Positions 8,410 through 16,273 are shown, counted from the stretch's first letter. The stretch is 39,162 nt of DNA from Leptospiraceae bacterium (GCA_017996175.1 JAGOHK010000039.1:1-39162), one strand, 5' to 3'. Notes: generated by a model from the sequence alone, not told the origin. Made by a program: numbers and translations.

Positions 8410-9336
8410 CTAATTCACTACAAGTCTAGTCATTTTATCAGCAAGACCAATACTTGCAGTGGTTCCTGAATTAAATTCCAAAAAATCTGATTCCATTCCA
8501 TCTGAAAATATCACCCCTGACTCAGGCATATGACTTTCGAGGATAATTTTATTTTGCTCCGAAATTTCTCCAGCAACAAGGTCAGCTCCACTCCACTTAC
8601 TGCGAAACGGTTCGCGGACAATGAATATTAGCCTACGTTCATCCCATTCTAACCTAGTTGGATCTATGGCGGCTTTCAATCCTTTAAACCCTGCAATTCC
8701 TTTTGCCATATTAAAAAGCGAACTCATCCATCCAGTAGAGCCTGCCGGTGTAGAAATCACAACTCCACTTGAGCTATGCCTTTCTTCTCTACCTGAAAAT
8801 TTAATCGTATATCTTGAACTAATATGTGTTTTAGCACCCACGTAAAAATCATTGAAGGCAAATAGCGATTGTCCATCGTTTAATTCCACTTTGCCCATAG
8901 TGATATTTCGAATACGAGGGCTTCCTTTTAGAAGTGTATTGATTGCGGTTGGAAGAGTAGAAATTTGAAAGGGGAGTAGTATTCCGTCAAATCTTTCTGG
9001 GTCAGGATTTACCGCAATAATTGGTTGCCCATTTAGATACTTGGCAGTATTTACAACAAGTCCATCTTGTCCTAGAGTCAACACAACATCTTTTGGTCCA
9101 AATACAAAGTTCGGAAGAAAACTTCTATCTATGACTTGCAATTTTATATCCGAAGGAATTGCGTGGGCTACTTTATCGCGTGCATATTGATAATTTGAAT
9201 CTTCTTTTTCATAATCATCAAAGGATTGCCCCCTGGATTTTACAAAAAACTTAGCCTGTGCCTTTGTACTATAACGTTTCACACTTTCTTGTAATCGTGT
9301 CTCACGGATAACAAGGATTATCTTTTCAATTTCCAT
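8410..9336 (-). CDS. NAD kinase-like protein
   Basis: A 308-residue protein of the ATP-NAD kinase / diacylglycerol kinase-like fold. The nucleotide-binding GGDG motif appears as G89-Q-D-G92 within VVLTLGQDGLV, the conserved NE pair as N162-D163, and the family's second glycine-rich segment as T196-P-A-G-S-T201-G-W. The C-terminal part ends with SDGMESDFLEF, similar to the D-G-x-x-x-x-x-L segment of NAD kinases. Two changes in core motifs (GGDG to GQDG, NE to ND) and the long N-terminal extension mean that true NADP synthesis is uncertain. AGGAAA precedes the ATG. It lies 42 bases after the SPFH gene, probably in one transcript. Confidence 0.75.
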   Translation of the reverse strand: MEIEKIILVIRETRLQESVKRYSTKAQAKFFVKSRGQSFDDYEKEDSNYQYARDKVAHAIPSDIKLQVIDRSFLPNFVFGPKDVVLTLGQDGLVVNTAKYLNGQPIIAVNPDPERFDGILLPFQISTLPTAINTLLKGSPRIRNITMGKVELNDGQSLFAFNDFYVGAKTHISSRYTIKFSGREERHSSSGVVISTPAGSTGWMSSLFNMAKGIAGFKGLKAAIDPTRLEWDERRLIFIVREPFRSKWSGADLVAGEISEQNKIILESHMPESGVIFSDGMESDFLEFNSGTTASIGLADKMTRLVVN

Positions 9337-9378
9337 TCATTTCCTAAATTTACTTTCTAACTTAGAAATCATAAATTA

Positions 9379-10449
9379 CTAACCTCCCTGCTTCTCAAGT
9401 AAACTATTTAATAAATCAGGACTAATATTCAAATTTCCAATTTTAGCGGCATTCTTCGAAAGATCACGCATGGCACGACTGACTATCTGCTGCGAACTCA
9501 TTTGATTTGCCGCAAGTACTTCAAGTAACTCAGGACTAAGTCCAACAAGTGCATTTAGTTCAAGACGAAGAGCCTCTCCTTGTGCTTTAGAAATTTGAAT
9601 TGTATTCTCAGCTTGGTGGCTAACTAATTTTTTGCGTTCTTGTTCTCTTTCTATTTCTGCTTTTAATTTCTGTGCTTCAATTTCATTTTGTTTTTCTTGG
9701 ATTGCTTTTTGTGAATTCATCTTCGCCTCTTCCAGAAGACTTTTTTTCTCTTGGACAGCGATTTCGATATTCATTTGTTCTTCCCTGATTTTACGATTTT
9801 TTTCTTCAATAGCAATTTGAGTTTGAAGCTCGTTTTCTTTAATTTTACGTTCTTGTTCTACTCCAAAATTTCTACGCAAATAAATCGCTTCATCTGCTTC
9901 CTTTAGAAGAGTCTCTCTAGCACTTGCTTCGAGCGCACGAGACATTTCGGGAGTTGGACTGATTTTTAAAATAGCAAAATCTACTACTTCAATTCCTAAT
10001 GCCGCCAAAGACTCGTTATCCTTAACTCTAGACTTGACATGGGCGACTAAATCACTTCCTGACTTGAGTGCTGTTCGCAAATCCATACCGGCAAGTTTTT
10101 CTCGAATCGTTACTTGAATAACGTTTGTTAGCCTCACAGGGAGTTTTTCAGCTCCATCACCAGTATAACGACCATACGTATCAACGGCAAAATCGAGTAA
10201 GCCGGCAAGTTTTGTTGGCTGTAATACGCGGTAAGTAAACTGTCCCTGAATATTTATTTCTTGGTAGTCCACAGTAGTCTCTTTAAAAATAAAAGGTGAA
10301 TCTCCACTGGCGGCAGGCACTATCACTACGTTTGCGGAAGGGGCATAATAGAAAAAACTAAGACCTGTACCTTCTGCACGAATTTTTCCCTTGCGATACA
10401 AAATTACATAATCGGTAGGACGAACTTTTATAAATCGGATTCCAAACAT
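9379..10449 (-). CDS. SPFH/band 7 domain protein
   Basis: A 356-residue SPFH-domain protein. Residues 1-190 form the band 7 fold (YVILYRKGKI at the start, VVDFAILKISPTPEM at the end). Residues 190-290 are a long charged coiled coil rich in E, K and Q, and the C-terminal 60 residues are predicted helical (ALVGLSPELLEVLAANQ). No signal peptide or N-terminal membrane anchor is visible, so it may be cytoplasmic or peripherally attached, unlike classic stomatins and flotillins. Such proteins form large oligomeric membrane-associated rings. It precedes the NAD kinase-like gene; a functional tie is not known to me. Confidence 0.8.
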   Translation of the reverse strand: MFGIRFIKVRPTDYVILYRKGKIRAEGTGLSFFYYAPSANVVIVPAASGDSPFIFKETTVDYQEINIQGQFTYRVLQPTKLAGLLDFAVDTYGRYTGDGAEKLPVRLTNVIQVTIREKLAGMDLRTALKSGSDLVAHVKSRVKDNESLAALGIEVVDFAILKISPTPEMSRALEASARETLLKEADEAIYLRRNFGVEQERKIKENELQTQIAIEEKNRKIREEQMNIEIAVQEKKSLLEEAKMNSQKAIQEKQNEIEAQKLKAEIEREQERKKLVSHQAENTIQISKAQGEALRLELNALVGLSPELLEVLAANQMSSQQIVSRAMRDLSKNAAKIGNLNISPDLLNSLLEKQGG

Positions 10450-10648
10450 GCATTCATTTTTACTAATAAATTTTTTCTGTCAAGGGTTATTTAAACTAGA
10501 AAAAAAGATTCCCACTGATTTGCACCGATAGAGAAACTTTATTTAAAGCTTATTTGAGTTTATCCGCGCGATGTGGGAACTTTGTCGAATCCTGAATAAT
10601 TTAGTAAATTGGCATTGACTCCATTTTACACATGAGTATATTGGGTCT

Positions 10649-11785
10649 ATGTCCACTTTACTCACGCGTTATTTAGTTCCATTTATTGAGGAAGATTTAA
10701 AAGAGAGAATGGTTTTTTTAGGTGGTCCAAGGCAGGTAGGTAAAACATACCTTGCACAATCTTTGATAAAAGGTTATAGAGACAAACACCCCGCGTATTT
10801 GAATTGGGACTTTCAAGACCACCAAGATAGAATTAAAAACAGACTTTGGCCCGGTAGAGAAAAACTAATTGTATTCGATGAAATTCATAAATTTAAAAAT
10901 TGGCGAAACTTAGTAAAAGGATTTTATGATACTTTAAAAAATTCCCACTCTTTTTTAATTACTGGCTCTGCTAGATTAGATCATTTCCGAAAAGGGGGAG
11001 ATTCATTACTTGGTCGTTATTACTACTACCGACTTCATCCTTATACCCTAAAAGAAGTTGGGAATACAAAAGAAAATTTACGAAGATTATTTCAGTTTGG
11101 TGGTTTTCCTGAATCCTTTCATAAAAAAAGTGAAAAATATTTGCGTCGGTGGCATATAGAGCGTATCCACAAGTTAATAAAAACAGATTTACGTGACCTA
11201 GAAAATGTACAAGACTTAGATAAAATTCAATTACTCGCAGAAGAATTACCGCGTCGAATTGCATCTCCTCTTTCTTACAAAGCACTTGCTGAAGATTTAT
11301 CAATTGATTTTAAAACCTGTAAACGATGGGTTGGAATTTTAGATTCTCTCTACTATGCTTTCACCATATCCCCGTACGGTGCACCTAAAATACGTGCTGT
11401 CAAAAAAGAACAAAAACTTTATCTCTGGGATTTTAGCCAGGTAGAGGACTTGGGTGCACGTTTTGAAAATATGGTAGCCTGCCAATTATTAAAATTCTGC
11501 CACTACCACGAGGACACCGACGGTCAAAAAATGGAACTACGGTATATTCGCGACACCGACAAACGAGAAGTAGACTTTGTTGTAATTAAAAATAAAAAAC
11601 CTCTATTTGCTGTCGAATGTAAACTGAGTGACAAAAATCTTTCTCCTGCTATCAAATACTTTTCTGAACGAACTCCCATTCCTAAATTTTACCAAGTTCA
11701 TTTGGAAAATTTTGAAAAACAAATTTCGGACAAAATATCAATTATCCCCTTTGATGAGTTTTGCCTCTTAGAGAAGATGGTATAA
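10649..11785 (+). CDS. AAA ATPase with DUF4143 domain
   Basis: A 378-residue protein of the widespread AAA_14 + DUF4143 family. Walker A is G25-G-P-R-Q-V-G-K-T33, Walker B is LIVFDEIHK, and the sensor region reads FLITGSARLD. The C-terminal DUF4143 domain carries a D...ExK signature (REVDFVVI then AVECKLSD), as in PD-(D/E)xK nuclease folds. Members are often found in accessory regions and have been proposed as toxin-antitoxin or defence-associated ATPases, but no function is established. It stands alone between divergent and convergent neighbours. A TTGACT near 10614 could be a -35 element. The stop is 1 base from the convergent lipoprotein gene. Confidence 0.85.
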   Translation: MSTLLTRYLVPFIEEDLKERMVFLGGPRQVGKTYLAQSLIKGYRDKHPAYLNWDFQDHQDRIKNRLWPGREKLIVFDEIHKFKNWRNLVKGFYDTLKNSHSFLITGSARLDHFRKGGDSLLGRYYYYRLHPYTLKEVGNTKENLRRLFQFGGFPESFHKKSEKYLRRWHIERIHKLIKTDLRDLENVQDLDKIQLLAEELPRRIASPLSYKALAEDLSIDFKTCKRWVGILDSLYYAFTISPYGAPKIRAVKKEQKLYLWDFSQVEDLGARFENMVACQLLKFCHYHEDTDGQKMELRYIRDTDKREVDFVVIKNKKPLFAVECKLSDKNLSPAIKYFSERTPIPKFYQVHLENFEKQISDKISIIPFDEFCLLEKMV

Positions 11786-11786
11786 G

Positions 11787-12629
11787 CTATTTTATCTTAC
11801 AATTAGCAATTACGGGCAAATGAGAAGAAACCGTTTCTAATTCTTTTTGTCCACCTAGATCAGGTGAAATTTTATCTAGGTTTAAAACTTTTCCGATACA
11901 ATTGAGCTGGGAAACATTATCCGTAAATATCAGATCATTTTTTTCGCCAGTAAATGTCGTTGGTTCAGAAATTAAATTTTTTAGAATTTGAAAATACAAA
12001 AGCGACTTTAAAAAAGAATCGGATTGGTATTTTATATCTGTATAAAAACTTCCACCAAAAAAAGTTTTTCTCTCTGAGTATTTTTGATAAACAAAATTGA
12101 CTACTTTTTCAAAATCTATCAGTTCATTTTTATTTCCTGCACGAGAATGAAAGGGTAAAATAGAAACCTTCGTTCCATTCGTAAGCTCTAAGAAAAAGAA
12201 GCTAGGAGGTGCTCTAAAATCTCTCTTAGAATCGGGATAATCCACTAACTTCATTTCTATCACTTTCTTGTGATTTGCACAATTTATATACTTAGTTTCA
12301 TTTAAAACTTCATCATTATCCCCAATTCGGTTAATGCTATCCTCACAAGAATAGTTTAAGCTTTCTTTCAAGAAAAGTGTTTCCAAATCATCCGAAAGAC
12401 TTTCCTGATCTGTTTTGATATTAGTAAATGCCAGATTATCACAATTAGCCGCAAGAACGGAGATAATACTTTTTTTACCAGTCCAGATTTTTACTTTTTT
12501 GGAGTCCAATTTCTCTGCGTTCCAAAAACAAATCGAAAAAGAGATAGGTTTCGGTCTTCCTTCAAAATTTTCATCGACTGTAACGCAGGAATTTGAAACG
12601 AGAATAATCAGTAGTAACCAGTATTTCAT
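11787..12629 (-). CDS. EEP-fold lipoprotein, probably inactive
   Basis: A 280-residue lipoprotein (lipobox SNSC15) with the outline of the endonuclease/exonuclease/phosphatase fold: FWNAEKL near residue 37 (usual N-x-x-x-L), a central RAPPSFFFLE and LPFHSR, GGSFYTD where GDFN is expected, NDLIFTD, and SSHLPVIA where SDHxP is expected. The Asp and Asn of the GDFN box and the Asp of SDH are replaced (S, Y and S), so metal-dependent phosphodiesterase activity is unlikely. Its ATG abuts the TAA of the cyclase remnant. Seven Cys in the mature protein suggest disulfides outside the cytoplasm. Assignment rests on motif order and is tentative. Confidence 0.6.
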   Translation of the reverse strand: MKYWLLLIILVSNSCVTVDENFEGRPKPISFSICFWNAEKLDSKKVKIWTGKKSIISVLAANCDNLAFTNIKTDQESLSDDLETLFLKESLNYSCEDSINRIGDNDEVLNETKYINCANHKKVIEMKLVDYPDSKRDFRAPPSFFFLELTNGTKVSILPFHSRAGNKNELIDFEKVVNFVYQKYSERKTFFGGSFYTDIKYQSDSFLKSLLYFQILKNLISEPTTFTGEKNDLIFTDNVSQLNCIGKVLNLDKISPDLGGQKELETVSSHLPVIANCKIK

Positions 12630-12899
12630 TTAAACCCTGTTACCAACAACAAAATACATATCAATCTCTCCTTTGTTCTTTACGGCTATTTTCCCGCGAT
12701 ATTCACAGTCAAAATACTCTTTTACTAGTTGATATGTATGTTGAGAAATATTAATTTTTTCCGGTTCACCATTCGATCCTAAACCTGACGCAATATTTAC
12801 AGTATCCCCCCAGATATCGTAAGAAAATTTTTTCCTCCCAATTACTCTAGCCATTAAAGATCCTGAATTAATTCCAATTCCTGCGGATAACAAAGATTA
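12630..12899 (-). pseudogene. C-terminal remnant of class III adenylate cyclase
   Basis: The frame encodes about 88 residues that match only the last part of the class III cyclase domain: GIGINSGSLMARVIG, SYDIWGDTVNIAS, then EYRGKIAVKNKGEIDMYFVVG. It aligns closely with the end of the cyclase at 37501-39162. The metal-binding aspartates and the Lys that recognises adenine lie upstream in that protein and are missing here. There is no ATG; the first usable codon is a TTG at 12893, and an in-frame stop lies at 12897-12899, just beyond the slipin stop (12901-12903). The homology begins abruptly at this boundary, so it is a 5'-truncated remnant. Confidence 0.85.
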
Positions 12900-12900
12900 C

Positions 12901-14001
12901 CTACTTTTTCAGATTTAGAATTCCAGAAAGTTGCTCTAAAAAACCTCCACTAGAAGAAAGAGAAATGGAATTTATTTTTTCGGAAATTTTTTCAATGTAT
13001 TCCAACTCTTTTAAACGATAAAGGGTTGGATTTTCTTCCATAAGTTTCGCAGTATTTAGAAGGCTTCGAGTGGATGCTGTTTCTTCTCTGCGGGTAATGA
13101 TATTTGCCTGTGCTTTCTTTTCTGCAATTAAAACAAGGTTAAGTATATCTTTAATTTCACCGGGGAGGATAATATCTTTTAGTCCGGCAAATGTAAATTC
13201 AAGTCCAAAGGTTTCTGATTTTTCTTTGAGTTTAGATAAAACAAAGTCTCCGATTTCTTGTTTTTTTTGGAGAAGTTCATCTAACTTTAGTGAACCAATG
13301 TATTCCCTGAGAATTAATTGCAGCCAAATATAGATTTGCTCCTGAAAATTTTTAATCTCTAACTGTTTAAGTGGATTTACAATTTTATACTGACAAGTGA
13401 AGTTGAGTCTAAGAGTGATTTTGTCCTCGGTCATTAACTCCTGCCCAGCAATATCAAGTTGTTGTTGTCTGAGATCAATTTTTGTAATAGTGGGGGTAAC
13501 AGTGCCTACCCAGTAATAGTATTTTCCTGCCTTCAAAACAGATTGAAATACGCCGTTAAAAAACAAAAGCCCTGCTTCATGGTTTTCTACTTGGAATGAG
13601 TAATAATAACCTTGTAGTTTTAAATTCGTAAATAGGGATTGGTTGAATTCATCTGATGGAATTGGATTACGGGTGTCAATCAAACGAAATTCATGTTGTT
13701 TTAAAACATTCCAAAACGCATAACGTCCGGGTTTCAAAACTTCTGTAACAAGATTATCTTCATAGTGGAGACAGATTTCAAAGTCTTTTACCTCCACAAC
13801 CGAAAGTTCGGCTAATAACGATTCGTCTTTTAAAAAAATATTTATATTTTTTTCTGTAAGAAAAGGTTTATTTAAATCCATTCGAACCAGACTATAACCT
13901 AGAAATGCAGGTAATACGTATTTACCTGCTTTTAATTTTTTAGTATAATTTCCATTCTTAAATAAAAGTCCTCTTTCGTCTTCCTGAATGATTGTAAACA
14001 T
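12901..14001 (-). CDS. Slipin-like SPFH protein
   Basis: A 366-residue band 7/SPFH protein, more slipin-like than the one at 9379. The N-terminal 120 residues are an extra beta-rich half with two 'GLLF-x-N-G ... LKAGKY' repeats (residues 12-30 and about 145-163), typical of the slipin subfamily that lacks a membrane anchor. The SPFH core follows (KIDLRQQQLDIAGQELMTEDKITLRLNF), then a short coiled coil (RREETASTRSLLNTAKLMEENPTLYRL). AAGGAG lies 7 bases before the ATG. Its 5' leader on the same strand contains the large structured region 14029-14212 and, further upstream, the permuted tRNA; whether they share a transcript is unknown. Confidence 0.82.
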   Translation of the reverse strand: MFTIIQEDERGLLFKNGNYTKKLKAGKYVLPAFLGYSLVRMDLNKPFLTEKNINIFLKDESLLAELSVVEVKDFEICLHYEDNLVTEVLKPGRYAFWNVLKQHEFRLIDTRNPIPSDEFNQSLFTNLKLQGYYYSFQVENHEAGLLFFNGVFQSVLKAGKYYYWVGTVTPTITKIDLRQQQLDIAGQELMTEDKITLRLNFTCQYKIVNPLKQLEIKNFQEQIYIWLQLILREYIGSLKLDELLQKKQEIGDFVLSKLKEKSETFGLEFTFAGLKDIILPGEIKDILNLVLIAEKKAQANIITRREETASTRSLLNTAKLMEENPTLYRLKELEYIEKISEKINSISLSSSGGFLEQLSGILNLKK

Positions 14002-14028
14002 AAATTTCTCCTTGAAAATTAATGCAAA

Positions 14029-14212
14029 GAAAGTAGAAAAAGTCCTCCTCGAAAAAAATACGGAAAAATTCTTGAGGCAAAACTCTATTCACCGGTTCAC
14101 CATGAATGGGTGAATTCGAATTTTATCGGTATCCGAATTTTTACAAAGTACCAATTCGAGTGTCGTTTACTCTGTACTAGCCGCAAACGGCGCGAGAACT
14201 TTTTCTACTTTC
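14029..14212 (-). ncRNA. Large structured leader closed by 15-bp helix
   Basis: On the minus strand the RNA is closed by a perfect 15-bp inverted repeat: GAAAGTAGAAAAAGT (14212-14198) with ACTTTTTCTACTTTC (14043-14029), continued by CTCG/CGAG. Inside are several short helices: GCCG-UUUG-CGGC (14190-14179), UACAGAGU with ACUUUGUA, CGG-AUA-CCG, and UUCACC-CAUUCAU-GGUGAA. A second GGUGAAU just downstream could compete for AUUCACC, which would permit two alternative folds. It ends about 27 bases before the slipin ATG, outside the ribosome binding site. It does not resemble a riboswitch class or group I/II core that I can recall. Pairing is seen in sequence; the function is not known. Confidence 0.55.
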
Positions 14213-14230
14213 AGCTTTGGTTTTGTGTAG

Positions 14231-14305
14231 ACAGATCCAGAGTCTGTTGCCTTACCACTTGGCTATATCTTCCGTAAAAGATAGTGGGATTCGAACCCAC
14301 GACGG
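14231..14305 (-). tRNA. Circularly permuted tRNA-Gln(CUG)
   Basis: Read on the minus strand, a tRNA 3' half comes first and its 5' half follows. The T-arm is GUGGG-UUCGAAU-CCCAC (14300-14284), the acceptor 3' strand UAUCUUU (14283-14277). Then UACG (14276-14273), acceptor 5' strand GAAGAUA (14272-14266), U8 A9, D-arm GCC-AAGUGGUAA-GGC (14263-14249), and anticodon arm ACAGA-CUCUGGA-UCUGU (14247-14231) with anticodon CUG. The two acceptor strands pair over all 7 positions (one G.U at 1:72) in exact register. U8, A14, G15 with C48, G18 G19, A21, U33, G53:C61, U54, U55, C56 and A58 are all present. The break is in the variable loop. No CCA is encoded, and a discriminator U would be unusual for Gln. 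Function as a tRNA needs cleavage and ligation; a tRNA-mimic is the alternative. Confidence 0.7.
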
Positions 14306-14509
14306 ATTCATACTCTTATCCAACACCAGAATACCTATTCCTAATTTTTAGTTTATAGGCACTGTAAGATCTTTTGAAATCTCCACGTCACGATAAAGGC
14401 AGAAATACAAATCCAACGGTATCTTATTGGAACGATTAAAATTTGGCAAGAAAAAGTTTTTTCGTAAATATTCCTTGCTATTTCTAATCGCTGGCAAAAT
14501 CTTACGACT

Positions 14510-15001
14510 ATGAATAAACTATTACTCTTTATTGTGCCCATTTTACTTTTAAGTTCTTGTGCAGTTAGTGAAAAAAACTTTCCGCGCGAAGACAAACCTT
14601 GGGAAGGTTGGGCAGGTTTACCAGATAAACCAGGCAAACAACCATTTGATTATTTTTATGTAAAATCCTCCGCTCGCGCATCCCAAAAAGCAATCGAAAA
14701 ACAAAGCCTACTGATGTTAAGAGATACTTGCAAAGATGCAGCCTCCACTGTTGGCAAAGCAGAATTATTCGCAAAAATTTTAAATGACTCCACAGAACAG
14801 TGTGGCAGTGAATGTGAAGGATCTAAAGCAGAACAAACCAAAAAGATTCAGCCACTCCTCACAGAAATAAAAGTAAAAGAATGTAAACCCACAGCAGCAA
14901 TCGAAACTTTTGAAGGAAGTGAGTGGAGAGAATGTGAATGTATTGTTTATGCCAATGTTACTGGCGGCAAATCAGTATTAGTTAGAACACTCAAAGATTA
15001 A
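14510..15001 (+). CDS. Hypothetical lipoprotein
   Basis: A 163-residue lipoprotein with a clear signal peptide (MNKLLLF..LLLSSC17). The mature protein has a helical segment KSSARASQKAIEKQSLLMLRDTC, reminiscent of small Leptospira and Treponema outer-membrane lipoproteins, and six further Cys, including a CxC pair (ECECIVY) near the end. I do not recognise a named family. The ATG at 14510 begins the signal peptide; no strong ribosome binding site is seen. The promoter must lie in the 200 bp shared with the minus-strand permuted tRNA region. Confidence 0.7.
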   Translation: MNKLLLFIVPILLLSSCAVSEKNFPREDKPWEGWAGLPDKPGKQPFDYFYVKSSARASQKAIEKQSLLMLRDTCKDAASTVGKAELFAKILNDSTEQCGSECEGSKAEQTKKIQPLLTEIKVKECKPTAAIETFEGSEWRECECIVYANVTGGKSVLVRTLKD

Positions 15002-15049
15002 AACTAATTACCGACTCGTAAAATTTTTATCTGATTTATCTACGTTCAT

Positions 15050-16003
15050 TTGCTAAGGTTTAGAAAGATATTCCCAATAAGGCAAGTTACATTTATTGTA
15101 ATTGTCTTATTATTTTCCTGTTCAAATTTTATTCATAAAACAATTCAATCCAAACGAGAAATTCCGGAACTTTGTTTTGGTATTCGGGAGAAACATGTAA
15201 AGTTAGACGTTAAGCCCTATATCATTGTAGAAAAAGACTTAAAAAAACTAAGAGAAAATTTTTCTGACAATGCAATTAGTGTCGCAAATGATATAGGAGT
15301 AACTGAATACTTGTTAGAGTTTCTCTCTCTTGGTGGTAAAAATAAGAATACTAGCAGAAAGTTATTTGTAATGAAAGAAGTGCAAGAAAGAATTTCTCTT
15401 TCACAAATGGAATTAAGTAGTATGATCGCAATTGCTGATTGTGAACGAGATAGAAGTATGCAGCTTGCCTCTCATTTAGATATTTTAACCAATAAGGAAA
15501 TGAATAGGCTAGCAGTTCGTTCATTACTAAGCACGGTAACTGGAACATCTCTCGCCGCCATACTAGAATTAACCGGAAATACAAATCAACTTTACCTAGC
15601 GGCTGATGTTGTTTTTGCGCTGATTGCTGGTTACTTTGCTTATCAATCAGTAAATTTAGAAACGAAAGGACATTTAGGTCATAAACATAACTTACTTAGA
15701 GAGTTGAAGGATAATCCTCGTAAACCGGAGCTATTCTATTCTACAGTTTGGAATTTTTTAAACAACGAAAATTATCCAGATGAACCAACCGAGCGAGAAG
15801 AAATTTTGCGACTCTGGAGCAAATACGAAGTAACCGAAGAAGATGAAAAATTATTTTACTCTGACGGTGGAGATTATACCTCGCAACAACTCTATAAACT
15901 GGTTTTAAAATATGATACCTTAAAAACAAGAATGGCTTATATGCAACTAGAACTAAGACAACTTCTAGAGGAATTGGAAAACAAAGAACATGAGGTTTTG
16001 TAA
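15050..16003 (+). CDS. Hypothetical membrane-associated lipoprotein
   Basis: A 317-residue protein not assigned to a family. It begins with a TTG (no ATG is near), then a short basic segment and a hydrophobic signal ending in a lipobox-like LLFSC24. Two hydrophobic segments lie near the middle (LLSTVTGTSLAAILEL and LYLAADVVFALIAGYFAY) and could span the inner membrane. The C-terminal 40 residues (YDTLKTRMAYMQLELRQLLEELENKE) are a likely coiled coil. No ribosome binding site is obvious, so the start is uncertain. It follows the lipoprotein gene by 48 bases, and its stop abuts the TA-flanked repeat at 16006. Confidence 0.6.
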   Translation: MLRFRKIFPIRQVTFIVIVLLFSCSNFIHKTIQSKREIPELCFGIREKHVKLDVKPYIIVEKDLKKLRENFSDNAISVANDIGVTEYLLEFLSLGGKNKNTSRKLFVMKEVQERISLSQMELSSMIAIADCERDRSMQLASHLDILTNKEMNRLAVRSLLSTVTGTSLAAILELTGNTNQLYLAADVVFALIAGYFAYQSVNLETKGHLGHKHNLLRELKDNPRKPELFYSTVWNFLNNENYPDEPTEREEILRLWSKYEVTEEDEKLFYSDGGDYTSQQLYKLVLKYDTLKTRMAYMQLELRQLLEELENKEHEVL

Positions 16004-16005
16004 TA

Positions 16006-16202
16006 CCCAGATTTCTAATCTCGCTTACGCTCGATTAGAAATCTGGGTAATGGTGACTAGCCTGCCGGCGGCTTATTGGGCTACACATTCGATACGCTTC
16101 GCTACTCAGTGCAAGTCGTCCAAACCCATTGAGTGTTAATTTGTAAATCCATTTTTATGTAATATTTATATGATCTATATCAATTTTCATTAGAAATCTA
16201 GG
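16006..16202. repeat. TA-flanked MITE-like element, copy 2
   Basis: A 197-bp relative of the element at 7406-7596, flanked by TA at 16004-16005 and 16203-16204. The left end CCCAGATTTCTAATC forms a perfect 15-bp stem with GATTAGAAATCTGGG (16006-16047); the right end is ATTAGAAATCTAGG. The core shares blocks such as CTCAGTGCA and GTTAATTTGTAAA with copy 1. It starts 3 bases after the stop of the previous gene, so its hairpin could work as the terminator there. Confidence 0.75.
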
Positions 16203-16273
16203 TAATAAAGTAGTTGACTTTTCGTTAAAATTTATGTCAAATGATAGGAGAACTCTTTTAGGAGAAAAACGAA

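Noticed and set aside
14029..14305. Permuted tmRNA (two-piece ssrA) or a permuted group I intron.
   Set aside because: The anticodon arm is complete with CUG, there is no tag reading frame or G3:U70-type alanine acceptor, and I could not find a P7/P3 core. AAGATATAGCC resembles a group I S-element but is simply acceptor plus D-arm.
14276..14375. A conventional tRNA using the T-arm at 14300-14284 with an upstream acceptor AAAAGAU (14375-14369).
   Set aside because: The pairing is one base out of register with the T-arm, the total length is 100 nt, and no D-arm with GG or usable anticodon arm exists upstream. The permuted partner fits every canonical position.
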